A stretch of DNA of 28,605 nt from Bacillota bacterium (GCA_017534025.1 JAFWDF010000051.1:1-28605), one strand, 5' to 3'; positions 15,198 to 23,544 are shown, numbered from the stretch's first letter. Translations and numbers: made by a program. The notes: generated from the letters alone by a model not told the origin.

Positions 15198-16070
15198 ATG
15201 ACTGAATTTAAACCTGTGAAATCCGGTAAAGTCCGCGAGATTTACGACAACGGCGACAGCCTGATCATGGTCGCAACCGACCGTATTTCCGCGTTCGACC
15301 ATATTCTGAAGAACAAAGTAACCAAGAAGGGCGCGATCCTGACACAGATGTCGAAGTTCTGGTTCGACTTCACGGAAGATATCATTCCGAACCACATGAT
15401 CTCGGTTGACACAGCTGACATGCCGGAGTTCTTCCGCACGGAGGAATTCGACGGCAACAGCATGATGGTCCGCAAGCTGGAAATGCTTCCGGTAGAATGC
15501 ATCGTCCGCGGCTACATCACGGGCAGCGGCTGGGCTGATTATCAGAAGACCGGCGCCATCTGCGGCATCGAACTGCCAGCCGGCCTGCAGGAATCCCAGC
15601 AGTTCCCGGAACCGATCTACACGCCAAGCACCAAGGCGGAAATCGGCGACCACGACGAAAATGTGTCTTTTGAAAAAACCGTGGAAGTGCTGGAAGAAAA
15701 ATATCCGGGCAAGGGTCAGTTCTACGCGGAACAGATCCGCGACTACACGCTGGCTATTTACAAGAAGTGTGCCGACTACGCCCGCAGCAGAAACATTATC
15801 ATCGCCGACACCAAATTCGAATTCGGCCTCGATGAAGAAGGCAATGTCGTTCTCGGTGACGAAGTGCTGACACCGGACAGCTCCCGCTTCTGGCCGCTGG
15901 AAGGCTACGAACCGGGCAAATCCCAGCCGTCCTATGACAAGCAGTTTGTCAGAGACTGGCTCAAGGCCAATCCGGACAGCGATTATCTGCTGCCGCAGGA
16001 AGTCATCGACAAGACAATTGATAAATACAAGGAAGCTTTCAAGCTGCTGACCGGAAAGGATTTTGAATAA
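15198..16070 (+). CDS. purC: Phosphoribosylaminoimidazole-succinocarboxamide (SAICAR) synthase
   Basis: Joins aspartate to CAIR with ATP in step 8 of IMP synthesis. The 290-aa length matches the longer form of the family. Motifs: KSGKVREIYDNGDSLIMVATDRISAFD at the N-terminus (P-loop-like GKVR and the DRISAFD signature), VECIVRGYITGSGW near residue 100, IADTKFEFG near 210 and LGDEVLTPDSSRFW near 225. A GGAGG lies 8 bases before the ATG. The gene has its own promoter and terminator and is not next to other pur genes in this window. Confidence 0.97.
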   Translation: MTEFKPVKSGKVREIYDNGDSLIMVATDRISAFDHILKNKVTKKGAILTQMSKFWFDFTEDIIPNHMISVDTADMPEFFRTEEFDGNSMMVRKLEMLPVECIVRGYITGSGWADYQKTGAICGIELPAGLQESQQFPEPIYTPSTKAEIGDHDENVSFEKTVEVLEEKYPGKGQFYAEQIRDYTLAIYKKCADYARSRNIIIADTKFEFGLDEEGNVVLGDEVLTPDSSRFWPLEGYEPGKSQPSYDKQFVRDWLKANPDSDYLLPQEVIDKTIDKYKEAFKLLTGKDFE

Positions 16071-16100
16071 GTCCACCCGGCAAATCCCCAAAATAAGAAC

Positions 16101-16139
16101 GCGCAGACCATGGTGCACGCCATGCTCTGCGCATTTTTT
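16101..16139. terminator. Terminator between purC and rtcB (convergent)
   Basis: A 12-bp stem with one mismatch (16101-16113 with 16120-16132), followed by TTTTTT on the plus strand. On the minus strand it is followed by TTCTTATTTT, so it can also serve rtcB. Confidence 0.85.
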
Positions 16140-16191
16140 CTGCTTTGATACCGGGATGCCCGGCGGGTTCCCGGACATTCCCGGCATGCCA

Positions 16192-17409
16192 TCAATTCGT
16201 AGCCTTGAAATTATAAATTGGTTTTAATAGATCAATGATGTCCACAGATTCTCTGACTGCATCGAGGATGTCCTCCAACGGCTTGTAGGCCATGGGCGCC
16301 TCATCCAGCGTAGCCTGGCAGATGGAAGAAGTATAGATACCTTCCATCGATTGTCTGAAAGCATCCATGGACAGGGTGTTCTTAGCCGCGGTTCTCGACA
16401 TCAGCCGCCCGGCGCCGTGCGGCGCGGAATAATTCCACTCCGGATTGCCTTTCCCGACAGCCAGAATCGACCCGTCCCGCATATTCACCGGAATGAGCAC
16501 CTTCTCGCCTTTGTGGGCCGCAATGGAACCCTTCCTCAGAATCATTTCCTCCGTATCGATATAATTGTGGATGGTGTGGAAGGACTCTCCCGCCGTTAAG
16601 CCGGTTTTTTCCAGCAGGATTTCCGCCATCTTCTCCCGGTTTCTTCTCGCGAACCGCTGGCAGATCTCCACATCATGCAGGTAATCCTCCAGGTATCTGC
16701 CGGATAAATAACATAAATCCGGCGGTATGGTCTGCGGTCCCTCCCGGTACTGTGTTCTGTGAAGCTCCTTTAAAGCGCCTTGAATTTCCGCTCTCCGCCC
16801 CTGTTCCTTATACTCTCTTATGAGCTGATCCCTGGCCTCCAGATACTCACCGATTCCCTTATCTAAATCGATTGCCAGGTTCTGGTAGATCTCCGCCGTC
16901 TGCTTGCCGAGATTCCTCGATCCGGAATGGATCACAAGATACTGTGTGCCGTCAGACGCTCTGTCCACTTCAATGAAGTGATTACCACCGCCCAGTGTGC
17001 CGAGGGAGCGCGCCAGCCGCTTCGTATTCTTCAGCTGCCGGTAGCAGCGCAGCCCGGTCAGATCAAATGCTTCTATGCGTCCCTCCCAGACCTCCCGCCC
17101 GGAAGGAATGGAAAAGGCCGCCATATCCAGTTTTTCCAGATCAATTTCCTGTTTTCCGAGATTCACAGTGTACATGCCGCAGCCGATATCGACACCGACC
17201 ACATTGGGAACGACCTTGTCGGAAATCGTCATCGTGGTCCCGATCGTACAGCCCTTGCCGGCATGCACATCCGGCATGATCCGGATCTTTGAGCCCTCCG
17301 TCACGGAATAGTCGCACATCCTACGGATCTGTTCGACGGCTTCCTCCTCCACTGCATTGGCGTAGCAAATGGCCGTATTTACTTTCCCTTTTATCTCAAT
17401 CGTCTTCAT
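16192..17409 (-). CDS. rtcB: RNA-splicing ligase RtcB
   Basis: GTP- and Mn-dependent ligase that joins RNA 2',3'-cyclic phosphate (or 3'-phosphate) ends to 5'-OH ends, in RNA repair or tRNA/rRNA healing. The 405 aa have all family motifs: PDVHAGKGCTIG, GVDIGCGM with the metal-binding Cys, GGGNHFIE, HSGSRNLG and APHGAGR, with the guanylylated His expected near residue 331. The frame is open far upstream, but the ATG at 17409 has AAGGAGGGGG just ahead and matches the family start. It is transcribed away from the WYL regulator. No archease or RtcA is visible in the window. Confidence 0.96.
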   Translation of the reverse strand: MKTIEIKGKVNTAICYANAVEEEAVEQIRRMCDYSVTEGSKIRIMPDVHAGKGCTIGTTMTISDKVVPNVVGVDIGCGMYTVNLGKQEIDLEKLDMAAFSIPSGREVWEGRIEAFDLTGLRCYRQLKNTKRLARSLGTLGGGNHFIEVDRASDGTQYLVIHSGSRNLGKQTAEIYQNLAIDLDKGIGEYLEARDQLIREYKEQGRRAEIQGALKELHRTQYREGPQTIPPDLCYLSGRYLEDYLHDVEICQRFARRNREKMAEILLEKTGLTAGESFHTIHNYIDTEEMILRKGSIAAHKGEKVLIPVNMRDGSILAVGKGNPEWNYSAPHGAGRLMSRTAAKNTLSMDAFRQSMEGIYTSSICQATLDEAPMAYKPLEDILDAVRESVDIIDLLKPIYNFKATN

Positions 17410-17455
17410 CGGTCCCCCTCCTTTCGATCCGGTCCGCCTGCTTTTCTGTGTTTCT

Positions 17456-17484
17456 ATCATAGCGCAGCCTGCAGGAGATGCAAA
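17456..17484 (-). promoter_or_regulatory. rtcB promoter
   Basis: On the minus strand: TTTGCA (17479-17484), a 17-bp spacer and TATGAT (17456-17461). The -35 box lies within a direct repeat of AGATGCA (17476-17482 and 17484-17490), a candidate regulator site shared with the divergent promoter. Confidence 0.6.
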
Positions 17485-17492
17485 GATGCAGA

Positions 17493-17521
17493 TTGACACA
17501 TTCTTGCAGCCCCAATATAAT
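17493..17521 (+). promoter_or_regulatory. Full-consensus sigma-A promoter of the WYL regulator gene
   Basis: TTGACA (17493-17498), a 17-bp spacer and TATAAT (17516-17521): 12 of 12 consensus bases at ideal spacing. Such a promoter should be very strong unless repressed. Confidence 0.9.
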
Positions 17522-17585
17522 ATGAAATACCAATATGTTTCTGATATTAATGTTAATGATTGCAACCCCTGATAAGAGGCGCCTT

Positions 17586-18572
17586 ATGACTGAGAAATAT
17601 AAAATTTACCTTTCCGGGGAAACCAGATCCAGGCTTGAAAATGACGCAGAGTTTTTTGAGTTCATTAAAAAGGACACGTCGGTCAATCTGAACGCCTTTC
17701 TGAAAACGCTGCTGGTCAATTACTTTGACCGGTACAGGCGCGAGAGCGATGCGCTGCGAAGCAGTATCATGCAGGATCTTTCCGGCATTCCGGCGCTGGC
17801 GGAACAGGAAGCTGCCCGCCTTGCGGACAGGATTGTCCGCACGTACATTAAAAATGAACCTGCCGTGAAAGGCCGGAGTACTGCGATCACCCTCACCGTC
17901 AGCGGCGCCTCCTTCGAGATCATCCGGATCATAGAGACTAACCTGCTGCGGGACATTTCACTCTCCCAATATCTGAGGGACCTGTTCCACTCCTACCTGT
18001 CCATCCCGCGAAACGAAAGGGAAGCCATCATTTTCCGGGATACTTACGAGGATATTCTTAAGGCGATTCATGCGCACCGGGTTCTGTCCTTCACGACTGC
18101 AGCCACTGAAAACAATACGGTCTTTTCCGTGGAACCGTATCTCATTGCGCCTTCGAAGGAAGAACAGTGCAATTACCTGCTCTGTCAGGACCGGGCAGTA
18201 CGCGTGGCAAGAACATTCCGGATTTCCAGACTGCGAAGCGTTTTCGTCACATCGGACACATTCTCTGTGGATCCGGAGCTGCAGCAGGAGCTCCTGGAGA
18301 AATCCACCCGGAGTCCGCATTCCGTATCGCCGCTGATCCATGCGACCGTGCACCTCAACAAATACGGAAAGAAAAAATACAGAAGCATTACCAAAAACAG
18401 ACCGCCCGTTTCAAAAATCGAAGGCGATACCTATTATTTCGACTGGCCGGCCGTGCAGCTGATCGAATATTTCAAACGATTCGGCAGAGACGCTGTCGTC
18501 CTCAGTCCGGCTTCTCTGAAAGAAGCCCTGCGCAAACATTATTATTACGCCCTCAGGGAGTACAGCAAATAG
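17586..18572 (+). CDS. WYL-domain transcriptional regulator with RHH-like N-terminal modules
   Basis: A 328-aa predicted DNA-binding regulator. Residues of about 3-50 (KIYLSGETRSRLENDAEFF onward) and about 98-140 (AITLTVSGASFEIIRIIETN onward) each look like a strand followed by two helices, the ribbon-helix-helix layout. Residues of about 160-225 form a WYL domain, with VEPYLIAP, NYLLC and RTFRISRLRSVF. The C-terminal 250-328, ending in IEYFKRFGRDAVVLSPASLK, resembles the WCX extension of PafB/PafC. WYL domains are thought to sense nucleic acid or nucleotide ligands. The start at 17586 has AAGAGG upstream; an earlier ATG at 17535 is less likely. It is divergent from rtcB and is followed by a Nudix gene after 49 bp. 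Confidence 0.78.
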   Translation: MTEKYKIYLSGETRSRLENDAEFFEFIKKDTSVNLNAFLKTLLVNYFDRYRRESDALRSSIMQDLSGIPALAEQEAARLADRIVRTYIKNEPAVKGRSTAITLTVSGASFEIIRIIETNLLRDISLSQYLRDLFHSYLSIPRNEREAIIFRDTYEDILKAIHAHRVLSFTTAATENNTVFSVEPYLIAPSKEEQCNYLLCQDRAVRVARTFRISRLRSVFVTSDTFSVDPELQQELLEKSTRSPHSVSPLIHATVHLNKYGKKKYRSITKNRPPVSKIEGDTYYFDWPAVQLIEYFKRFGRDAVVLSPASLKEALRKHYYYALREYSK

Positions 18573-18621
18573 GAACCGGCGCATGCGGCCGGAAAGAATC
18601 CGTACGATCCGGGAGACCATT

Positions 18622-19098
18622 ATGACCAATCTGACAACTCTGTGCTATGTGGAAAAAGACGGCGCCTATCTGATGATGCACCGCACATCCAAAGAAAACG
18701 ATATTAACGAAGATAAATGGATCGGCATCGGCGGCCATTTCGAAGAGGATGAAAGCCCGGTGGACTGCCTGCTGCGCGAGGCGAAGGAGGAAACCGGACT
18801 CACCTTGCTGTCCTGGCATTTTCACGGTGTGGTGACGTTTATATCCGACCGCTGGCAGACGGAATACATGTTCCTGTACACCGCCGATCAATTCGAGGGA
18901 GAGCTCACCGAATGCGACGAAGGCACGCTGGAATGGGTGCCGAAGGAAAAAATAAACGATCTCCATCTCTGGGAAGGAGACCGCATTTTCCTGCGTTATT
19001 TAATGGATGGTACAGATTTCGGCTCCCTCAAACTTCGTTACGAAGGGGATGTGCTGGCGGAGGTGGACGGAAAACCGTATGCCGCTGCCGGGAAATAA
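18622..19098 (+). CDS. Nudix hydrolase (MutT-like)
   Basis: A 158-aa hydrolase of nucleoside diphosphates linked to another moiety. The complete Nudix box is present: GGHFEEDESPVDC followed by LLREAKEETGL. The overall layout (LTTLCYVEKDGAYLMMHR, then KWIGIGGH) is that of 8-oxo-dGTP diphosphatase-like proteins, but the substrate is not certain. The ATG at 18622 has GGGAG 6 bases ahead and is preferred over the frame's earlier ATG at 18583. It lies 49 bp after the WYL regulator on the same strand with no obvious promoter between them, so the two are probably co-transcribed. Confidence 0.9.
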   Translation: MTNLTTLCYVEKDGAYLMMHRTSKENDINEDKWIGIGGHFEEDESPVDCLLREAKEETGLTLLSWHFHGVVTFISDRWQTEYMFLYTADQFEGELTECDEGTLEWVPKEKINDLHLWEGDRIFLRYLMDGTDFGSLKLRYEGDVLAEVDGKPYAAAGK

Positions 19099-19110
19099 TT
19101 CCTTCCCGGG

Positions 19111-19539
19111 CTATTTCCAAATCGTGTTAATGATTTCGCCGGCCGCATAGGAAGCCGTGTTCAGCAAAACAGAGAACAGCAGGGCTGCCGCGCCGCCGGG
19201 CAGCGGCCGCCGTCGTTCCGGCCGGTCTCCGTCCCGGTTCCTGTAAAACAGACTGTCCGGATCCAGCATGTCCGGCGCCTGTGTATACAGCCAGGCTTCC
19301 AGCAGAACCGCGCCGATTTCCAGAAACGGCATGAGTCCTTCCGCAGCGGCTCTGCCGGCTGCCATCCGCACCATGATATAGGTATATACCACGGCCGGAT
19401 TGGTGGCCAGATTGACCAGCGCCACCAGAAGCATGGCGGAGCGCCCCCGGGCGCCCAGCAAAAAGGCGAAGGCCAGCTCCACGAACAGCGTCAGCAGCAC
19501 CGACGTGCCCAGTGTAAGAAGAATTCCAGTCAGATTCAT
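19111..19539 (-). CDS. Small integral membrane protein of unknown function
   Basis: A 142-aa hydrophobic protein with about four membrane segments. Two lie near the N-terminus, with a LVNLATNPAVVYTYIMV stretch in the second, and one lies near residues 65-85. An arginine-rich polar loop (RNRDGDRPERRRP) precedes the last segment near the C-terminus. The NLATNP element resembles a motif in other clostridial membrane proteins, but I cannot name a family. It follows the MFS gene by 42 bp in the same direction and is probably in the SH3b-MFS operon. Confidence 0.7.
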   Translation of the reverse strand: MNLTGILLTLGTSVLLTLFVELAFAFLLGARGRSAMLLVALVNLATNPAVVYTYIMVRMAAGRAAAEGLMPFLEIGAVLLEAWLYTQAPDMLDPDSLFYRNRDGDRPERRRPLPGGAAALLFSVLLNTASYAAGEIINTIWK

Positions 19540-19581
19540 TTCTCTATTCCCTGTATTCCGGAAACCCCATTTCTTTAAAAA

Positions 19582-20805
19582 CTATCCTCTCCCACTGTCC
19601 CGGCACCTTTTCAGCTTCGGATGTGAAAGGCCGGCGCAGATCAGCAGCACAGACATTACAATGGAAGGCCCCAGCATCCAGGCCGGGGAAAGATCCGTTT
19701 TTGTAAGGATATTCACCGATGACGGCAGGGTTCCAAGAAATAACGCGAAAGTCGTCAGGCCGAAGGCCGCGCCTTCATGATCCGGTCCTGCAATTTCGGC
19801 GATGGCCGTTAATGTCACCGGCATTGTCATATTGAAAAAGAAGATGCCGAGGATGCCGCAGGCCGGGTGGTTCGCAGCGGCTGCAAACAGCAGCAGCGAC
19901 AGCAGCAGACTGCCCGCAGCGCTCCGCATCCATCCGATGCGGTCGCCGAGAAATCCGCCCGCCATTTTTCCGCCCGCCACACCGGCGATAAACAGAAATG
20001 CCAGCAGCGGAACCGCTTTCCAGGAGAATCCCGTCAGGCCGCCCGCGTAAGAGCGGATCACAACCGTCAGAAACAGGCAGCTTACCGCCAGAACCGCAAT
20101 GCCATGCCGGCTTTTTGTATTTTTAATCTGCGGGAATTCCGCAGCGGCTTCGGTATCCGGTTCCGGGATCGTTTCCGGAAGCCGCCGGTCCGCCCGTTCC
20201 AGTAGGATCATAAGGATTCCACCTGCCAGCATGGGCAGAATACCGGCCGTCATACCGATGGCAATTCCCATGTTGCGGGAAGCCAGAACCGGGCCCAGCC
20301 AGACGCCGAAGGCGCCGGTCGAAACGAAGAGCCCCGGCCGCCCGGCCAGGCCGCCGCTGTTTTTCAGGGTATCGATGCCGCCGCCCACATGGAAAAAGGC
20401 ATTGCCTGCGCCTGCAATCACTGCTGCGGCAAACAGAGGCACCGGGGATGATGCAGCGCCTGCGCCGCCTGCCGCCGTACCGCTGACGCTGACCAGATCG
20501 CCCCCTGCGTTCTGCAGTGCGGGCTCAGCCAGCAGAAGCATTCCGATCACACCGTACGCCAGCGCAATCAGCAGGCAGCCTGCGGCAGCCAGTTTTTTCG
20601 GCCGGCCGTACAGGTCACCGAAGGCACCCGCCGGCAGCTGGAGGGCGAACGCAAATAAATTATAGGTTACCAGGCAGCAAACCCATGTAAACCGGTCCGC
20701 CATCAGAGGCAGAAGAAAGGCGGTCAGCAGGAAAATGCAGCCGAAATCCACCAGAAAATGAAGGATGCTGAACGCCGCCAGATCCCGGTTTTCTATCTTT
20801 CCCAT
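19582..20805 (-). CDS. Major facilitator superfamily transporter
   Basis: A 407-aa membrane protein with about twelve hydrophobic segments in two halves, joined by a charged central loop (LERADRRLPETIPEPDTE onward). The N-terminal half has an MFS motif-A-like GAFGDLYGRPKKLA between segments 2 and 3. The C-terminal half has the matching GGFLGDRIGW. The substrate cannot be read. An alanine/glycine-rich stretch near residues 100-120 is unusual but in frame. The start lies 13 bp inside the end of the SH3b gene, which indicates coupling, and its own ribosome binding site is weak. Confidence 0.85.
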   Translation of the reverse strand: MGKIENRDLAAFSILHFLVDFGCIFLLTAFLLPLMADRFTWVCCLVTYNLFAFALQLPAGAFGDLYGRPKKLAAAGCLLIALAYGVIGMLLLAEPALQNAGGDLVSVSGTAAGGAGAASSPVPLFAAAVIAGAGNAFFHVGGGIDTLKNSGGLAGRPGLFVSTGAFGVWLGPVLASRNMGIAIGMTAGILPMLAGGILMILLERADRRLPETIPEPDTEAAAEFPQIKNTKSRHGIAVLAVSCLFLTVVIRSYAGGLTGFSWKAVPLLAFLFIAGVAGGKMAGGFLGDRIGWMRSAAGSLLLSLLLFAAAANHPACGILGIFFFNMTMPVTLTAIAEIAGPDHEGAAFGLTTFALFLGTLPSSVNILTKTDLSPAWMLGPSIVMSVLLICAGLSHPKLKRCRDSGRG

Positions 20806-21797
20806 GGATCCCTGTAATCCCGTCGGCGATCCGGCTCTTCATCCGGCCGGATGCTGTTGTACATATCCTGTCCGTACCGGCCCATGGTCGGATGTTTTCT
20901 TTTGCGGATGAGCAGAATGACCGTCACCAGCAGCAGAAGAACCAGCAGGCCGAGCACGGCCAGCGCAGCTTTCAGCAGGGTATTGGTACGGATGGTCAGC
21001 GTCCCGTCATCGGCGGAAGGTGCGGCATTCGTACCCTGGCTTGCTTCCGCGGCCGGCTGTTCCGCATTTTCATTCGTTTCTGCCGGAGCCGTTTCCGACT
21101 GTGCCGGCTGTGTGTTCTTTTCCGGTTTGGCGGACGCCGCGGACACTTTCTCCGTTTCGCCCAGGAAAATCCAGCCAAGCTGTCCGTTATACTCGGTCAG
21201 TCCCCAGGTTTTTCCGTTGGAGGCCTTGCCTTCTCCACTGATATGCAGCCTGGTCCCGTTCGGAATTAAGGAATTGATGATCTTCGCATAGGACTTGCCC
21301 GGGCCGCAGCGGAAATTGACGCCGCCATCCGGCGCCGCCACCTTTACATTATAATCCACTGCGGTGGCAGCAGATGCCAGCGTGGCTGCAGGACCGCTGT
21401 CACTCAGCGGGGATTCCGGTTCCGCTGCTCCGCCGGAGGAAGGCGCGCTCGTCGTCTTTGTCTGCGACAGAGCCACCCATCCGGAGATCCCCTTGTATTC
21501 GGTCATCCCCCATTTTTTCCCGTTGTCCGCTGTGGCTACCCGGGTAATGTGCAGCACTGTTCCGTTCGGCATCATGTCGCTGATGCACTTCGCGTAATCC
21601 GCCCCGGCGCCGTCCCGCAGATTGGCGCCGCCGTCACCGGCCGACACTTCCACATAATAATCCGTGTCGTAGGCGGTATCCCAGAAGCTTTCTACTCCTG
21701 CATCCCCGTAGCTGACCAGCGGCGCCATGAGCGCCAGAAGCAGCAGGATCAGGGCCGCCGTTGTTTTCATTATTATACGATCCCTTTTTGTGTTCAT
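20793..21797 (-). CDS. Membrane-anchored protein with two bacterial SH3 domains
   Basis: A 334-aa exported protein. The N-terminus is a signal peptide or signal anchor with LILLLLALMAPLVSYGDA. Two SH3b domains follow, at about 45-105 and 145-205, with matching cores VSAGDGGANLRDGAGADYAK / VAAPDGGVNFRCGPGKSYAK and WGMTEYKGISGW / WGLTEYNGQLGW. An acidic, Ala/Pro/Glu-rich linker leads to one membrane segment (LLVLLLLVTVILLIRKRK) and a short charged cytosolic tail. SH3b domains often bind peptidoglycan. The ATG at 21797 has GGAG nine bases ahead. It heads an operon with the MFS transporter. Confidence 0.85.
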   Translation of the reverse strand: MNTKRDRIIMKTTAALILLLLALMAPLVSYGDAGVESFWDTAYDTDYYVEVSAGDGGANLRDGAGADYAKCISDMMPNGTVLHITRVATADNGKKWGMTEYKGISGWVALSQTKTTSAPSSGGAAEPESPLSDSGPAATLASAATAVDYNVKVAAPDGGVNFRCGPGKSYAKIINSLIPNGTRLHISGEGKASNGKTWGLTEYNGQLGWIFLGETEKVSAASAKPEKNTQPAQSETAPAETNENAEQPAAEASQGTNAAPSADDGTLTIRTNTLLKAALAVLGLLVLLLLVTVILLIRKRKHPTMGRYGQDMYNSIRPDEEPDRRRDYRDPWER

Positions 21798-21840
21798 ACC
21801 ATTTCTCCATTCCACATGCAAAACCATTAGTATAATTATT

Positions 21841-21869
21841 ATTCTACAATGTATTTGACGGTAATGCAA
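21841..21869 (-). promoter_or_regulatory. Promoter of the SH3b-MFS operon
   Basis: On the minus strand: TTGCAT (21864-21869), a 17-bp spacer and TAGAAT (21841-21846). It is divergent from the rbgA promoter. Confidence 0.65.
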
Positions 21870-21894
21870 AAGGTGTCCGCTGCCATTTCCATTC

Positions 21895-21923
21895 TTGAAT
21901 CGGCGTTCTGTTTACGATACAAT
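21895..21923 (+). promoter_or_regulatory. Promoter of the rbgA-rnhB operon
   Basis: TTGAAT (21895-21900), a 17-bp spacer and TACAAT (21918-21923), with a leader of about 60 nt. Confidence 0.75.
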
Positions 21924-21988
21924 GGAGCGACGCGTGTTTCGCGGCAGCGCTGTGCGGCGCTTCAGAAGAACCACGCAGGAGGACTGAC

Positions 21989-22846
21989 ATGGGAAATGAA
22001 CGAAAAGAGAGGCTCGGGAATCTGAACTGGTATCCCGGCCATATGAAAAAAACAAGAGAATTGATTACCGGCAATCTGAAGCTGGTGGATGCCGTCATCG
22101 AAGTCATCGATGCCCGCATCCCGCTGTCCAGCCGGAATCCGATCATCGATGAGCTGGTGCGGGCAAAGCCCCGGATCATTACTCTGAACAAGGCGGATCT
22201 GGCAGATCCGGAACAGAATACGGCCTGGAGCCGGCGCCTGACCGCGGATGCCACCTCGGCGTCCGCCATCGACTGCCGCAGCGGCAGGGGGCTGGACCGG
22301 GTCATGCGCACGCTGGATGCGATGCAGGAGCAGAGAGACTCGGAACGCAGCCGGAAACGGCCGCTCCGCCTGATGATTGTCGGCGTGCCGAACGTCGGCA
22401 AATCCTCGCTGATCAACCGGCTGACAGGGAAAAAGAGCGCCCAGACCGGCAACAAACCGGGTGTAACCCGGGGCAAACAGTGGCTGACCCTGAAAAACGG
22501 CATGCAGCTGCTGGATACACCCGGCATCCTCTGGCCGAAATTTGAAGACCAGATGGTGGGACTGAATCTCGCCTTCTGCGGATCCATTAAAGACGAAATC
22601 ATGGATTCGGAAACGCTGGCCTTCGAACTGATCCGGGTACTGCTGAAGGATTACGCCGACCTGCTGGCCGGCCGCTATAAAATCGAGGAAATCAGCAGCG
22701 ATCCGCTGGAAGCCATGGATCAGATCGCGAAGAAGCGCGGCTTTATTTTCTCCGGCGGCCGCATTGATTACGAACGGACCGCGCGGACGGTGATCGACGA
22801 ATTCCGCAGCGGCAAGATCGGCCGCATCACACTGGAGCGGGCATAA
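21989..22846 (+). CDS. rbgA: Ribosome biogenesis GTPase RbgA (YlqF)
   Basis: GTPase needed for late assembly of the 50S ribosomal subunit. The 285 aa show the circularly permuted order of GTPase motifs: G4 NKAD near residue 67, then G1 GVPNVGKSS near 131, G2 region KPGVTRG and G3 DTPG near 175. The N-terminal WYPGHMKK and the C-terminal helical ANTAR-like domain are standard RbgA features. AGGAGG lies 6-8 bases before the ATG. rnhB follows after 14 bp, an arrangement conserved in Firmicutes. Confidence 0.96.
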   Translation: MGNERKERLGNLNWYPGHMKKTRELITGNLKLVDAVIEVIDARIPLSSRNPIIDELVRAKPRIITLNKADLADPEQNTAWSRRLTADATSASAIDCRSGRGLDRVMRTLDAMQEQRDSERSRKRPLRLMIVGVPNVGKSSLINRLTGKKSAQTGNKPGVTRGKQWLTLKNGMQLLDTPGILWPKFEDQMVGLNLAFCGSIKDEIMDSETLAFELIRVLLKDYADLLAGRYKIEEISSDPLEAMDQIAKKRGFIFSGGRIDYERTARTVIDEFRSGKIGRITLERA

Positions 22847-22860
22847 CGGAAACGATTCAC

Positions 22861-23544
22861 ATGACAAAACAGGAACGATTGGAAAAAATGAAAGCGGATC
22901 TGGTCCGCATGACGGAGATTGAACGGGCACTGTACGAAAACGGCAGCGGTGCTTCCTCCCGCCCGGTCCGCTGTATCGCCGGCGTGGACGAAGTCGGCCG
23001 GGGCCCTCTGGCCGGGCCGGTGGTAGCAGCCGCCGTCATTCTGCCGCCGGATTTTGATCTGCTCGGAGTAAACGACTCGAAAAAACTCAGTGAGAAACGG
23101 CGGGAAGAGCTGTTCGACCAGATCATGGACCGGGCTGTCGCCGTAAGCATCGGCATGCGGGATCAGCAGGCCATTGATGATATCAACATTCTGAATGCGA
23201 CAAAACAGGCAATGGCCGACGCCATCCGCGGTCTGGATCCGCAGCCGGACATCGTGCTGATCGACGCTCTGGAGCTGGACGACATTTCGATTCCGCAGCG
23301 CGGCATCGTGAAGGGCGATGCAAAAAGCGTGTCGATTGCGGCTGCCTCCATCATCGCCAAGGTGACGCGGGACCGCATGATGGTCGACTACGCCGATCAG
23401 TATCCCGGATATAGCTTCGAAAAGAATAAGGGATACGGTACAAAGGCGCATTACGAAGGGCTGGACCGCCTCGGCGCCTGCCCGATCCACAGGCGCTCTT
23501 TCCTGGTTAATTATTTTTCTTCCGGAGCAGAAGGCAGGGGCTGA
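22861..23544 (+). CDS. rnhB: Ribonuclease HII
   Basis: Removes RNA from RNA-DNA hybrids, including single misincorporated ribonucleotides. The 227 aa contain the RNase HII active-site motif IAGVDEVGRGPLAGPVV (Asp, Glu), the second Asp in VLIDALEL and the third in IIAKVTRDRMM. GYGTKAHYEGL and PIHRRSF are also typical. An N-terminal extension of about 38 charged residues is like that in other Firmicutes enzymes. It is co-transcribed with rbgA. Confidence 0.96.
   Translation: MTKQERLEKMKADLVRMTEIERALYENGSGASSRPVRCIAGVDEVGRGPLAGPVVAAAVILPPDFDLLGVNDSKKLSEKRREELFDQIMDRAVAVSIGMRDQQAIDDINILNATKQAMADAIRGLDPQPDIVLIDALELDDISIPQRGIVKGDAKSVSIAAASIIAKVTRDRMMVDYADQYPGYSFEKNKGYGTKAHYEGLDRLGACPIHRRSFLVNYFSSGAEGRG

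Noticed and set aside
16155..16190. GC-rich repeats of CCCGG after rtcB
   Set aside because: Only an imperfect stem can be drawn and the nearby hairpin at 16101-16139 is the clear terminator. It is probably simple GC-rich spacer.
19087..19110. Terminator between the Nudix gene and the small membrane protein gene
   Set aside because: A 7-bp stem (19088-19094 with 19103-19109) exists, but it overlaps both gene ends and lacks a T-run on either strand.
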